From positions 1-64,000 of the forward strand of contig JAHLTZ010000053.1 in assembly GCA_025786725.1 (NCBI GenBank): a stretch of DNA of 64,000 nucleotides, written 5' to 3'. The stretch comes from Syncephalis fuscata (Eukaryota; Zoopagomycota; Zoopagomycetes; Zoopagales; Piptocephalidaceae). Every line of letters begins with the position of its first letter. Position 1 is the stretch's first letter. Of the stretch, positions 13,661 through 25,408 are shown in pieces. The position numbers and the translations under genes were made by a program. The notes under the pieces are model-generated. The model did not search any database and was not told where the DNA came from. It saw only the letters and a program-made list of their open reading frames with translations.

Positions 13661-14512
13661 CTATGTAAGTATTCTTTGTGTAGATAGAAACTACCATTTG
13701 CTTATTGTTGATTTTAATAATATATGGTTTGATATTGTTTATAACACAATGCAGATTTTATTTAGTATATTGTAGCTTTTGTGTTAATTTCTATTTATGA
13801 TCGATAGATTAAAGCAATTTAGCTGGTTTAAACTTTAGTATTGTATCCTATTACAGACACATGGTTTATCATATCCAGATCATGCTGAAATAGTATTACC
13901 AATTGCATGCTTATCAGTCACCGATGATTTAAAACTGTGAATTAATTTAAACTATTACTGGTTTCCCAATACACCATAATTTAGCTATAAACCATATTAC
14001 AGCAATACATACGACAAGTATATGATATCACTTATTAGTTATATTACTGGTATGTATTTGTAGCTGCGCGCATAAAGCAATATAATATGCAAATATAAAT
14101 ATACATCATGGTAATCCGATGTTGTTATACATATAAAGTGTGAGTAGAATATAGATTTATTGCGCACTAAGTATAAGTTTGTATATGACGGTCCAGATCT
14201 GATGTAATACATTATCTATAAAGCCATATTGCTATATTTTGTTATCAAATGAGTAATTGGTTTGTTAAATCAACAATAGATAATAAAGTTTTGAATTAAG
14301 CCATAAAAAGACCACTCGTCCATGAAATCGATATAAATCTTTTGAATCTCTGTTGTAATAACTCCTCTAGACTTATTTTGTATATAATTTGCTTTTTTAT
14401 AACATATTGATGCAGTCAATGAGTTTGTTGCAAATGAATTGTTCTTTATCCATATTTCGCTATCAATGATAAGCGCTTAATTTCTATAATATTAATAATG
14501 TGCCAAAACTGC
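13546..14512. other. intergenic between 7TM copies A and B
   Basis: No gene is seen. The sequence is AT-rich, and the first ~115 bp belong to the inverted-repeat arm. Confidence 0.4.
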
Positions 14513-15524
14513 TTATATTTCATGTCTTAAATCACCATTCTCTGCTATTGGTGTTATAGTAATGATCTGTGATACACCACGCATATATTTGGTCTTGGGT
14601 CGATTTGATTCATCCCTAGTTTTGCGCATTCTTTCACAGTGTTTGGCCAATAAAGTAGTAACAATCATCCTATACATTGATCGCTTAGTTTATATAGAAC
14701 CATATATTATGCATTCTTACCAATCGACAATAAAGAATAAATCTGCATCATCTCCTCCAATTCGAAATGCAATGGAAGCGCAGCATATAGTATTGCACAG
14801 CACAGTCATGGACATTATTTGTAAACCATCACGGGCTAATCGCTTCCACATGTCTGAGCCAAACATCCGATATTGCTTTAGTGCAATCCGACTAAAAAGG
14901 ACAGAAAACAGTATGTTACCAGGCATAGAAACAGAAAACCAATACCATACAAATAAACTTGGATAATAATTATGCAGCCGAATTTTGCCTCGATAGTAAA
15001 TATGCTATAGAAAAGCACAGTTATAAAGCTTAGTTGAGCTAGTATAAGCGGAGTACCAATGTATATAATCCATTTTGGACATGATAGTATTAAATATGCT
15101 TTTGAAGTAAGACAAAGCTATTACATGGATTAACAATCGCCATTCCAACTAAAATTGTTAATATAATTTCTTGACAAACCATTGAACCGCCTAGTGCCGC
15201 AATTATAACAAATGTTCCAGCTAGAAAACCCATAAAAGATGGAATTAAACAGCACCATGCGGCTATTGTATACGGTCGTGCTATAATCATTCTACTGGCA
15301 GTAATACAGTTGTGTGTAGATACATACAGCACTATATATAACAACACCATCTGCATTTGAATGCCTAGTAATCGATTGCGCTGCTCGTGAATATTACCGG
15401 TAGCTTGCATGTAAAAATCGTATAATTGTATATTGCCAAGCGAATCAACAGTCATATTCCATTCTTTTGAAAGATGATTCAGTCGCTCACGGTTTACACC
15501 GCGGCTATCGTCAATAAATGGCAT
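14513..15524 (-). pseudogene. seven-transmembrane receptor-like protein B (frameshifted copy)
   Basis: On the minus strand the start is at 15524 and the stop at 14513, with the same two-exon layout as copies A, C and D. The first ~115 codons are identical to copies A and C. Further on the sequence diverges, and a one-base contraction of a T-run (minus strand A-run) near 15098-15103 shifts the frame after LLQK. Downstream the correct frame resumes (14717-14926 and the final exon) and stays open to the normal stop. It is therefore either a very young pseudogene or a functional gene with one missing base in this sequence. Confidence 0.7.
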
Positions 15525-15737
15525 TGTTGTTGTTGTTATAATATAGTATAAACAAGATGAATTATTTGTATTAGTATAAGAAGAATAAATAGTCAAGTAA
15601 GTGGATGGCTATTGTAAGTTTTAAAAGTTTATACGACTAAAAGTATGAGTAAATGGATTTTTCGCCTATTAAAGGTTGATACCATATGGTATATTACAGT
15701 GCGTATATGTTGTACTGGGCCCCAATACTAGTTTATA
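15179..15737 (-). repeat. tract identical to copy C (~559 bp)
   Basis: The promoter and 5' coding part of copy B match 17251-17809 by eye. Identity is lost on both sides: the downstream coding part differs by many substitutions. An abrupt identical block inside otherwise diverged paralogues is what gene conversion leaves behind. Confidence 0.65.
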
Positions 15738-16467
15738 CAAGGTCTCAAATACGCTAATTGGATAATAAGCATATGCGTGCACCACTGTCACGCGGCATGA
15801 GCTGTGAACAATAAAACCTGTATTGCTGCAGAATGGAAGGCTGAACATAGGCGAATTCATTTATTCTGATTTTTAGTCATATAATGTTCTGTTACGCAGA
15901 TAACGTAAATATACATCACGCAAAAAATTATCTTCATCCCTAATCCTTGACTCTAATAATATCCCTAAGATAAAATTAAAGCCATGGCTTCAATTTATCA
16001 GGGAGATTATTAGGGAAAGAAGATTAGAGATGAGGTAAGTTTTTTGCGTAATGGAAAATATTTTTGTTTAAAGCGTAATTTTCATTATCCTAAAAAGGAA
16101 ATTGTGGATAATCAGCGTAAATACTATAAATAATGACTAAGATCATGTAATGTATTAGAAAATATATAATATATTATGAAAAATTATTAACTATTTAAAA
16201 ATCTATAAACATGTGCGAAAACACCTAATTTCATTATTAACCAATTTGGGAAATATTATATAAACTGATGTATTTAATTTAGCATTTTGTCCAAGCGTGC
16301 GATGACTTATAAGATATCTAGCGCATCAACCAGTGTTGGAGCTAGGTATTATCGCAAATACTTATGACCAGCGTCTAGCTGATGATTTACAGCACAATAT
16401 AATATAACTTTTCAATGTTTATAAATGCATTTCTAATGCTTAATTTACACAGAGAATACTTACATAA
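15738..16467. other. intergenic between 7TM copies B and C
   Basis: No gene is recognised. Near 15922-16050 there are short inverted segments (TTTTTTGCG-type ends around a TATCTTCATCCC / AGATTAGAGATGAGG pair) that could form a small hairpin. Confidence 0.35.
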
Positions 16468-17745
16468 ATGAGTAGTTTTTTAAAAAATCAAAAATAACAA
16501 GCTTATATAACCTTTTACGCATATATAATGATATTTACAATTTATTAACTTAATTGTAATTTTTACGATATATAAAAGCGGCCTATATTTTATATTTCAA
16601 GCTATCATTTTCTGCCGTTGGCGCTGCAGTAGTAATTTGTGATACACCAAGCATATATTTGGTCTTGGGTCGGGTTGATTCACCCCTAGTTTTGCGCATT
16701 ATTTTACAGTGTTTGGCCAGTAGCGTAGCAATAACCACCCTATATATTGACCAATTAGTTTACGCAATATTATATATTACCACCCCTTACCAATCGACAA
16801 TAAAGAATAGATCAGCATTATCTCCTCCGATTCGAGACACAACGGCCACACAGCATATAGTATTGCACAGCACAGTCATGGACATTATTTGTAAACCATC
16901 ACGGGCTAATCGCTTCCACATGTCTGAGCCAAACATCCGATATTGCTTTAGTGCAATCCGACTAAAAAGGACAGAAAACAGTATGTTACCAGGCATAGAA
17001 ACAGAAAACCAATACCATAAAAACAGCTTTGGATGATAATCTACGCAGCCGACTTTTGTTTCGATAGTAAATATGCTATAGAAAAGCACAGTTATAAAGC
17101 TTAGTTGAGCTAGTATAAGCGGAGTACCAATGTATATAATCCATTTTGGACGTGATAGTATTAAATATGTTTTTTGAAGTAAGACCAAACTGTTACATGG
17201 ATTAACAATGGCCATTCCAGCTACATTTATCAGTATAATTTCTCGACAAGCCATTGAACCGCCTAGTGCCGCAATTATAACAAATGTTCCAGCTAGAAAA
17301 CCCATAAAAGATGGAATTAAACAGCACCATGCGGCTATTGTATACGGTCGTGCTATAATCATTCTACTGGCAGTAATACAGTTGTGTGTAGATACATACA
17401 GCACTATATATAACAACACCATCTGCATTTGAATGCCTAGTAATCGATTGCGCTGCTCGTGAATATTACCGGTAGCTTGCATGTAAAAATCGTATAATTG
17501 TATATTGCCAAGCGAATCAACAGTCATATTCCATTCTTTTGAAAGATGATTCAGTCGCTCACGGTTTACACCGCGGCTATCGTCAATAAATGGCATTGTT
17601 GTTGTTGTTATAATATAGTATAAACAAGATGAATTATTTGTATTAGTATAAGAAGAATAAATAGTCAAGTAAGTGGATGGCTATTGTAAGTTTTAAAAGT
17701 TTATACGACTAAAAGTATGAGTAAATGGATTTTTCGCCTATTAAA
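16468..17745. repeat. inverted repeat, right arm (1,278 bp)
   Basis: This is the reverse complement of 12383-13660 and contains 7TM gene C. The flank beyond 17745 matches the upstream flank of copy B (to about 17809) rather than that of copy A. Confidence 0.85.
16583..17596 (-). CDS. seven-transmembrane receptor-like protein C (identical to A)
   Basis: The minus-strand start is the MPFIDDS codon at 17596; exon 1 ends at 16791 and exon 2 runs from 16739 to 16583. The 320-residue product is identical to copy A, including the intron sequence, because the gene lies in the other arm of the perfect inverted repeat. Upstream it shares its promoter with copy B. With A and C identical and D about two-thirds identical, the cluster mixes an old duplication (D) with very recent copying or conversion (A, B, C). 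Confidence 0.75.
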
Positions 17746-17809
17746 GGTTGATACCATATGGTATATTACAGTGCGTATATGTTGTACTGGGCCCCAATAC
17801 TAGTTTATA

Positions 17810-18741
17810 TGAAATTTCGAATACGCTAATTGGATAATAAGTTTATGGGTACTATTGCTATGCGATATGTTCTATGAATTATAAAGCTTGTATTTATTGC
17901 AGACTACACGGCAAAACATAGGTGAGTTAAATTATTTTGATTTGTTAGCCATATAATAAAGATTGGCATTATAGCAAATGAATAGAATTATGTAATGTAC
18001 TAAAACTATATCATATATTGTTAAGATTATCAGTTAGGCAATAGGTTGTAAATACTTGTGATAATGCTTAATTTTAATGCTGAATGTACAAGACATATTG
18101 TATAATTGTTGCATCACATTTAGTATCTTTCCAAACGTGTGCAGAATGATAAATTCAGGTTACTAGTAAATTGAAATCAAAATGTGTGCAGATATTATTG
18201 AATTTATTTATAAAATTTTAAAACGTGAAATAGTTTATATTATTCTTTTGTACAATTAATGTTGGTATCAAGTGTTTTTACATGCATTTGTAGTCCGTTG
18301 CTTAGCTGATGGTTTTAACAATATATAATATGCTTTTTAATACATTATACATTTCTCGTCATTTTGCTATAATGCTGATCTTTATTTTATAGCCAACAAA
18401 TCAAAAATAGCTAATTCGCCTTTGTTTGCCTTGTATTATGCAACAAATACAGGTTTACTGAGGATAGATCATGTCGCGTGACAGTAGTACACGCATGTTT
18501 ATTGGCCAATTAGCCCACTCAAAACTTGTATAGACTAGCATTGAAATGCCAGCATAACATACATTTACTGCAATATATACCATGGCATCGGCTTCTAATA
18601 GGCGAAAACCCATTTACTTATTTTTCTTAGTCGTATATAATCTTAAACTTGCAATATTTATCCAACCTCTTAATCTTTTATTATTCCTATTATTATCCAA
18701 ATAAGATATCTTGTTTATAATATATAAAATCAACAACAACA
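17810..18741. other. intergenic between 7TM copies C and D
   Basis: No gene is seen. Around 18598-18720 the sequence resembles the immediate upstream region of the other copies (TAATAGGCGAAA...CCATTTACT, then an A/C-rich leader), so this part is the conserved promoter block. Confidence 0.45.
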
Positions 18742-19755
18742 ATGCCATTTACTGATGATAGTGAAGGTTTAAACCTCAAGCGACTGCATAGTATTGCAAA
18801 AGAATGGAATACAACTATTGATTCGCTTGGTACTATACCATTATACGATTTTTACATGAAAGTTACTGATGATATCCATGAACAACGCGATCGATTATCG
18901 GCTACTCAAATGCAAATAGTATTGTCAACTGCAGTAATGTATGTATCTATACACAACTGCATTACTGCCGGCAGAATGATCATAGCACGACCAAATACAT
19001 TAGCTGCATGGTGCTGTTTGATTCCATCTTTTGTAGGCATTTTATCTGCGATATTCGTTGCAAATGAGATGTTAGGCGGTTCAGCGACTTGTCGAGACAC
19101 CCTGGTGGTAGCTTTGGTTGGAATGGTCCTTGTTAATCCATGTAACAGCTTGGTTTTACTTCAAAAAACATACTTAATACTTTCACGTCCAAAATGGATT
19201 ATATGCATTGGCATTCCAATTATACTAGTCCAACTAAGCTACATAAGTGCGCTTTTCTATAGTATATTTACTTACGAGCCAAAATTCGGCTGCATAGATT
19301 ATTATCCAAAAATATTTATATGGTATTGGTTTTCTATTTCTATGCCTGGTAACATACTGTTTTCGATCCTTTTTAGTCGGATTGCACTAAAACAATACAG
19401 GCTTTTTGGATCGGACATGTGGAAACGATTGGCACGCGATGGTTTACAAATAATGTCCATGACTGTGCTGTGCAATACAATATGCTCTGCGGTCATTGCG
19501 TTCCGAATTGGAGAAAACAATTCTGAACTATTCTTTACTGTAGACTGGTAAGAAATGCTACTATATGCTGCTAAATACACTAACTTATGAGTTTATAGGA
19601 TAGTTGTTGCTACATTATTAGCCAAACATTGTGAAATAATGCGCAGAACTGGGGGCGAATCAAACCGGCCCAGGACCGAATATATGTTTGGTGTATCACA
19701 GATCGCAACCGTGGCTTTAGTACCAGAAAATGATAGTTTGGGATATAAAATATAA
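18742..19755 (+). CDS. seven-transmembrane receptor-like protein D (diverged paralogue)
   Basis: Exons are 18742-19547 and 19599-19755, with the same 320-aa length and intron phase as copies A-C. The protein keeps the NPCNSLVLLQKTYLILSRP and LQIMSMTVLCNT blocks, but differs widely in transmembrane segments 1-3 and in the loops. The C-terminal tail again ends in a short Lys-rich motif. As the diverged member with an intact frame, it shows the family is under purifying selection and is not just a repeated fragment. Confidence 0.75.
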
Positions 19756-20903
19756 ATCGCTTTTTATATATCGTAAGAATTATAATTAAATTAATAAGCG
19801 GTAGCAACTATAAATGTATATATTTAAAATATAATGTACGAAAATTGTTAATCTTTAGTTTTTAAAGGTTATTCACTTATCTAGACATTTTTGTGTAAAT
19901 GGAGACTAACATTATAAACACGATTAAAAACATTTAACATAATGTTATATTGTAAACCATAAACCAGACAATACGCTATAAATACGCGTGAGAATGCTTA
20001 GTCTCAGCACTGGACAACACAGGAGATATTGTATGAATAATTACACGTTTGAGTAAAATGTTAAATTAAATGCATTGGCTTATATTGTCACAATAGGAGC
20101 AGCGCTGGGACGTATCAAGCCAACACTGGATATCTGATAAAATAAACTAATAAAAAGACACTTGACAGCTAAGTAAAATAATACTAATGATTTTCATTGA
20201 TAATGAAAAATAATGAATATTTACATTAGCTAGTTAAAGCGGTAAAATGTCTTTTAAGTACCCATGCATTTGTTCGCGTCGATCGTTGATACGAATACTT
20301 TGTTTGTGTTACATCATAATATTCCCTATATCGATTAATACTGAAAATATTATTATATAAACTACGAATAGTTTTATTATGTAAAGTGTTAAATTATTTA
20401 TGTTGTAAACATAATTAACTGATCGCAGAATGGTCACTGATACTAATTATCATGCCGACAACACAATTTGATAAATATTCAGCAAGCATTGTGGAGTCAT
20501 GCAATTATAAATATTATTCTAATAGCTTGCAGAATTAATATTCAAAGTATCATATAAACTGTGACGATAGTAGCAACTCTAACACAAATTAATTACATTA
20601 TTCCTACTATTATTATTATACTATAAGTATCAAATTAGCGTATAAATTATTTTATTAATTAAGTAGAATATTTATTACATTTGAATTACTCAATATACAT
20701 ATTCATTTGAAAAAACCTTTTATTGTTTCAATCACAATTGCGCATCCAATTAATGCGAGTTGGGCGACACATATGATTATAATCGAAATCAACTATTACA
20801 ATACCAAAAGATCAAACATAGCATCGTCAACTCAGCTACTGTTATCATTTCAATCAGTCCCATCATAACAATAAGCGCACAGATAAACAAAACTAGCGAG
20901 TAA
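19756..20903. other. intergenic, AT-rich
   Basis: No gene or structured element is recognised between 7TM copy D and the end of SEC66. Confidence 0.4.
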
Positions 20904-21622
20904 TTATTTCTTGCCGCTCTTGCCACGGCTTGATGTACGCTTTCGCTCTTCTTCTTCACGGATCAGCTCTGCCGCTAGTCGCTCGCGTTCCCGATCGGCC
21001 CGTTCCTTCTCCTCTTCTTCCGCTTGTTGCTGCTCTTCACGTTCTCGTTGCTCTTGAAGCGCTTGTTCATTTTCCTGTTCTTTTTGCATTTCCTCCATTT
21101 CACGCTGCTGCTCTTTCTGTCGCTCGTGCATTACCATTTCCGATGCTGTCTGGAAGATTTGCTGGCCCCAGCCTTCTTTTAGATGATTAGCCTCCTGGAC
21201 AACCTCCATCAACTCTAATTCCATTTCGTCTTCAGCCGCTTGGAACTGATTCCAAACATCTTCGCCAATCTGGCCACTTTTAACCAAAGTGCTAAGCGAA
21301 GGCTTTTGCTCTCGCAACTCATATATACGACCAACATCCTCCATGGCGCGGCGCACTAGTGCGGTCTTTAAATCAGCCTCAGAGGCTTCGGGCTCTTGTT
21401 CTTGCAAATCATAATACTGTTCACGCGTTTTGTGTTCAGGAAACCAGCCTTCTGCCACTCGATTTACTGGCCGTGCGTAATAGATAAGGTAAGTCAGTTA
21501 GCATTAGATATGTTGTCACTTTAGCACCTACCAGTGGCTTTACGCTTGTGATAACAGTAAGCAAATGTGCCAAATACAACCGCCAGTCCGGTCATATACG
21601 CAGAAGCAAGTCCTAGAGACAT
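20904..21622 (-). CDS. SEC66: Sec66/Sec71-like subunit of the ER post-translational translocon
   Basis: There are two exons on the minus strand, 21622-21532 and 21466-20904, totalling 217 aa. Exon 1 encodes a short N-terminus with one membrane anchor (about residues 8-26), followed by a basic HKRK stretch. Exon 2 begins with the family hallmark WFPEHKTREQYY, then the helical Sec66 body (ALVRRAMEDVGRIYELREQKPSL), and ends in a Glu/Gln/Arg-rich coiled-coil tail with a Lys-rich terminus. The yeast protein (206 aa) is part of the Sec62/Sec63 complex that drives post-translational import into the ER. Length, single anchor and signature motif agree; the highly charged tail is longer than I would expect. 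Confidence 0.85.
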
Positions 21623-22512
21623 TGTGCAGTGATCTTAATGCAATAGTTTGATGAGTCGAGTCGAATAGACGCCAGTAGAAGGTAGACGAATGCGCAAAAC
21701 AAAAGAACAAAAAGTAACAAGGGGATTGATAGCTATGGCTACAAACATAAACAGTGCTCTATTGGAACTGAGTGCGTACCATGTGTGGTATAGATTATGT
21801 GTGGCGAGAGCTGATTGGGGAAATGTCCTCATTCCCACAAGTGTTTATTAATGACTGCCCAGTCAGATCAATACGATGAAGGGCCTTGTCTATTGACATG
21901 TCACAACTAACAACCCGTCGATGATGAGTGGGAGCTAAACGCATAGCTCGTATCTGCAGTAGTGATACTGTAGATCGGTGTCCTGGTTATTTATTTAATC
22001 TGGGTACGTGTGCGCGAGGAGTGTTCGCCCCCAAATACCACCTTTTTACGGATACTCTTACTCCTATCTGAGCGGTGTTTTATAGTTATAATTTAAATAG
22101 AACAAGAAACAATTGATAGACAACAATGGATTGGTGCAGTTGTATATAAATTGCATTACATGTGTTAAGTAGACAGGTATGCAGTATTGTGTTTTTATTT
22201 CAGCTACGTAATATAGGTGATATAGATTACTGCTTATCAGTAATAGTCAAACAAATAAAATCGCTTAAACTGCATAAACTATTGTAGCAATAAATAGAAA
22301 TGCAATTTATTTATCATAAATAGTTTGTATAGTTGGAGACACTATTAATAGCGTAGATCATTAATTATAAACGAACAAAATAGTGGTAAAATATGATTAG
22401 CACACAATTTTAATGAGTACCGTTTTGGACAGTATAGACACTGCCAACAACTGTTCATAAGTAATATCTCCTTTTCCCATTTAACACCAATTTACTTTTG
22501 TATAAATTAACA
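21623..22512. promoter_or_regulatory. divergent intergenic region, SEC66 / KEX1-like gene
   Basis: The 890 bp lie between two divergently transcribed genes and have no convincing open frame. If the carboxypeptidase gene has an upstream signal-peptide exon, it would have to lie here, but I could not identify one. Confidence 0.4.
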
Positions 22513-24556
22513 ATGCATTTAAGCTGTAAGTACGCTTGATCTTTAAACGCCTTTTATAAGGCATGATAGATGTTTTATATTAACCATTTCAATAGCTGCC
22601 GACTACTACATTCACAGTCTGCCCGGTCTTCCTTCGAATGTAACAATTCGACAATACTCGGGGTAATAGGACACCGGTCTGCAATTAGAGTCACTGCGAA
22701 CTAACAAAAGTCTAGGCATATTCCTCTAGACGACCAGCATGGAACAAATTTGTTTTTTTGGCTGGTAACAAAACAAGAATTTCAATCTAAAGATCGCTTG
22801 GTATGTTAGAACGTGCTATGTTATCAATCGGCTAATAAACCGGCTATTTGTAGGTGATATGGTTTAATGGAGGTAAGCTACAGTTGTTAATAAAATGTCA
22901 AATACAAAGTGTTGAGCTTATTATAGGTCCAGGATGGTAGGTGTTTACTTATTGTTAGGTAGACAAACAAATACTGACAATGGTATGGACATACAACGAT
23001 AAAGTTCAAGGCAAGTGTTATTTAATCATATTAATTGATTTAATTAATCTGTGGCAATATCAATGATACAGTATGGATGGTGTGTTTATGGAAAATGGCC
23101 CATATCGACCCCGAAAAGATCTTCAGCTTGATATTAATCCGTATAGTTGGCACAAATATGCCAGTGTTTTATTTGGTAAATAGATTGTCATGCCATCATT
23201 AATGAAAACTAATGACAATGATAGTGGATCAGCCAGTAGGTACAGGATTTAGTTATTCTGAGAGTAAAAGCAACGTACACGATCTTCCAAGTGTGGCAAG
23301 AGATATGCGTCTATTTCTTAAGAAATTTATGCAAATATTTCCCGAGTATAGCAATAGCGAGGTAGTTTGGCAAAATGACATGATTTAATGGCAGGCATTG
23401 ATTAATTGATTAGATATACTTGGCCGGCGAGAGTTATGCAGGTGTATATATTCCGTATATCGCAAAAGAGTTTGTAGATGCTAGCGAGAAACCAAATACC
23501 GACTTTAAAGTAAGAGCAAAATGGTTATTAATAATTAGTATTAACATAAAAGTTTAGGTAAATTTAGCAGGATTGGCCTTAGGTAATGGCTGGATCGATA
23601 GTTATACGATTGTAAGAGTTGCAGAAACAAAAAAAGTTATATACTAATAATGGATTTATACGCTAGTATATGAGCTATGTTGAATTTGCTGAGAAATATA
23701 ACTTAATGAGCGGCGAAAGTTTGGTAGGTTAACCAATAGAATGGTGATAAATGTTATTTATTAGCCATATATATATATATTGTAGGAACAAGCCAAACAG
23801 TATACCAAAGAATGTGATTTAGAATATAAAAAGTATGGCGAGAAAATTAAATATGATAAATGTGAAAAGATATTTAGTACAATTCTTGATTCATCAATTC
23901 AAATGTATGTAATGTCATTTATCGACCATTTTATATCATTATTAATCCATATATACTAGTGACAAGGCTGGCAATAAAACATGCTTGAATATCTATGATA
24001 AGCGATTGCGCGACCCATATCCGCAGTGTGGTATGGCGTGGCCTCCTATTCTGCCGTATGTTTACTCCTACTTGAAGGCAAGTATTAGAGTAGTTTATTC
24101 GTGTATCTGAATGTATTAACAATGGCTAGGACACAGCGTAAAGATGTAGTAAAAGCAATCCATGCTGAGAAAAAGCCTACCGAATGGATTGAATGTGATA
24201 ATACCGTTTTAACCTCTTTAGAGAGGGATAGAAGCAATTCTTCTCATCTGGTAAGCATAACAATAACGATAACACTAGCAATAGTAGAACACAGAGTGTC
24301 ATATCTAATTTAATGCTATTTATTATTAGCTTTTACCAGATCTGTTAAAGAAAATGCGAGTGCTATTTTTCGTGTATGTTTTAGTAATATTAAGCTTCTA
24401 TAACTGACTTTTATATTTATAAATCGTTTTTATTTTTATAGAGGCGACGAAGATACATTATGTAATCGTATAGGACTAGAACATACCATTGAGCGCATGA
24501 CGTGGAATGGTAAAAAAGGATTTCAGGTAAAATGATTAATTGTAATTATTTTAAAT

Positions 24557-24591
<35 letters not shown>

Positions 24592-25168
24592 ATAATAATA
24601 ATAATAATAATAATTAGGATACACCTCAGTTCTTTTGGAAAATTGAAAATAAATCTGTTGGCTTATGGCAGGAGGATCGTAATGTTACCTATGCCCGTAT
24701 ATTTCATGGAAGCCACATGCTGGCAGTTGACAACTCACTCGAAGCATTCGATATGATGAATCGGTTCATGGGTATAGAAAATACATCATCAGCATCCGAA
24801 ATATTAACTGCTGTAAGCATTGTGTCTAGCATAATTGAATATATTATTTTTAACAATTTAATATAGAGCGCGGTAATTTCAAAACTAGAACACAACAAAA
24901 ATGGAGAATCCACGGGTACAGTGCAAGTATTACAGACAAGCATTTTAATTATTCTGTATTAACAATCAAATATGCGTTTAGTGCCAATCTGTTCTGGGTA
25001 GTTGGTGTTATAGCAGTGCTGGGTCTGTTTGCCACTTATTTTGTTCATCGGCAACGGCGTAGATCAGCGAGAAAGCCAGTGATAGAAGAGGAAGCACTTA
25101 TGTTTTCGTCAGAGCTCGAGCCAATCCGAACAGAATCAAATGAGCCGGAATCATTGCACGATAATTAA
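22513..25168 (+). CDS. KEX1: KEX1-type serine carboxypeptidase, membrane-anchored
   Basis: Eighteen exons join with consistent phase to 519 aa: 22513-22525, 22596-22662, 22716-22800, 22854-22872, 22927-22936, 23072-23175, 23225-23361, 23414-23509, 23558-23611, 23667-23723, 23786-23904, 23960-24077, 24137-24250, 24330-24373, 24442-24526, 24618-24812, 24867-24922, 24982-25168. Family motifs are in order: SLPGLP, LFFWLV, WFNGGPGC, VDQPVGTGFSYS, the catalytic-Ser site GESYAG, the Asp site GDEDTLCN, and the His site SHMLAVD. A C-terminal transmembrane segment and an acidic cytosolic tail follow, as in Golgi KEX1, which trims C-terminal Lys/Arg after Kex2 cleavage. Two introns (donors at 24078 and 24923) need GC-AG splicing. 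Oddities: no signal peptide on the tiny first exon, and the two Ser that normally follow GGPGC are absent. Intron 15 holds a (TAC)n/(TAA)n microsatellite. Confidence 0.8.
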
Positions 25169-25408
25169 TATATTCGTATATATACACACATATATATATA
25201 TTTGAACATTGGTGAATAACTACACTGATTCGTGCTTTTAACTCTTTAAGCATCAATCTTTACTATAAATTAATTTATCAAAATTATAAAGTTAATTATG
25301 ATGATTTTTACTTAGTAGCACATGCAAGACTTGGAATAAAAGTGGGCAATGATTATTGTTTGAGAATGCAATTAATATTTTGTTCAATAAATACACCCAA
25401 TAAATGGA

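Noticed and set aside
15922-16050. Small inverted segments as a transposon
   Set aside because: Ends are short and no target duplication or repeat copy is visible; at most it is a MITE-sized hairpin.
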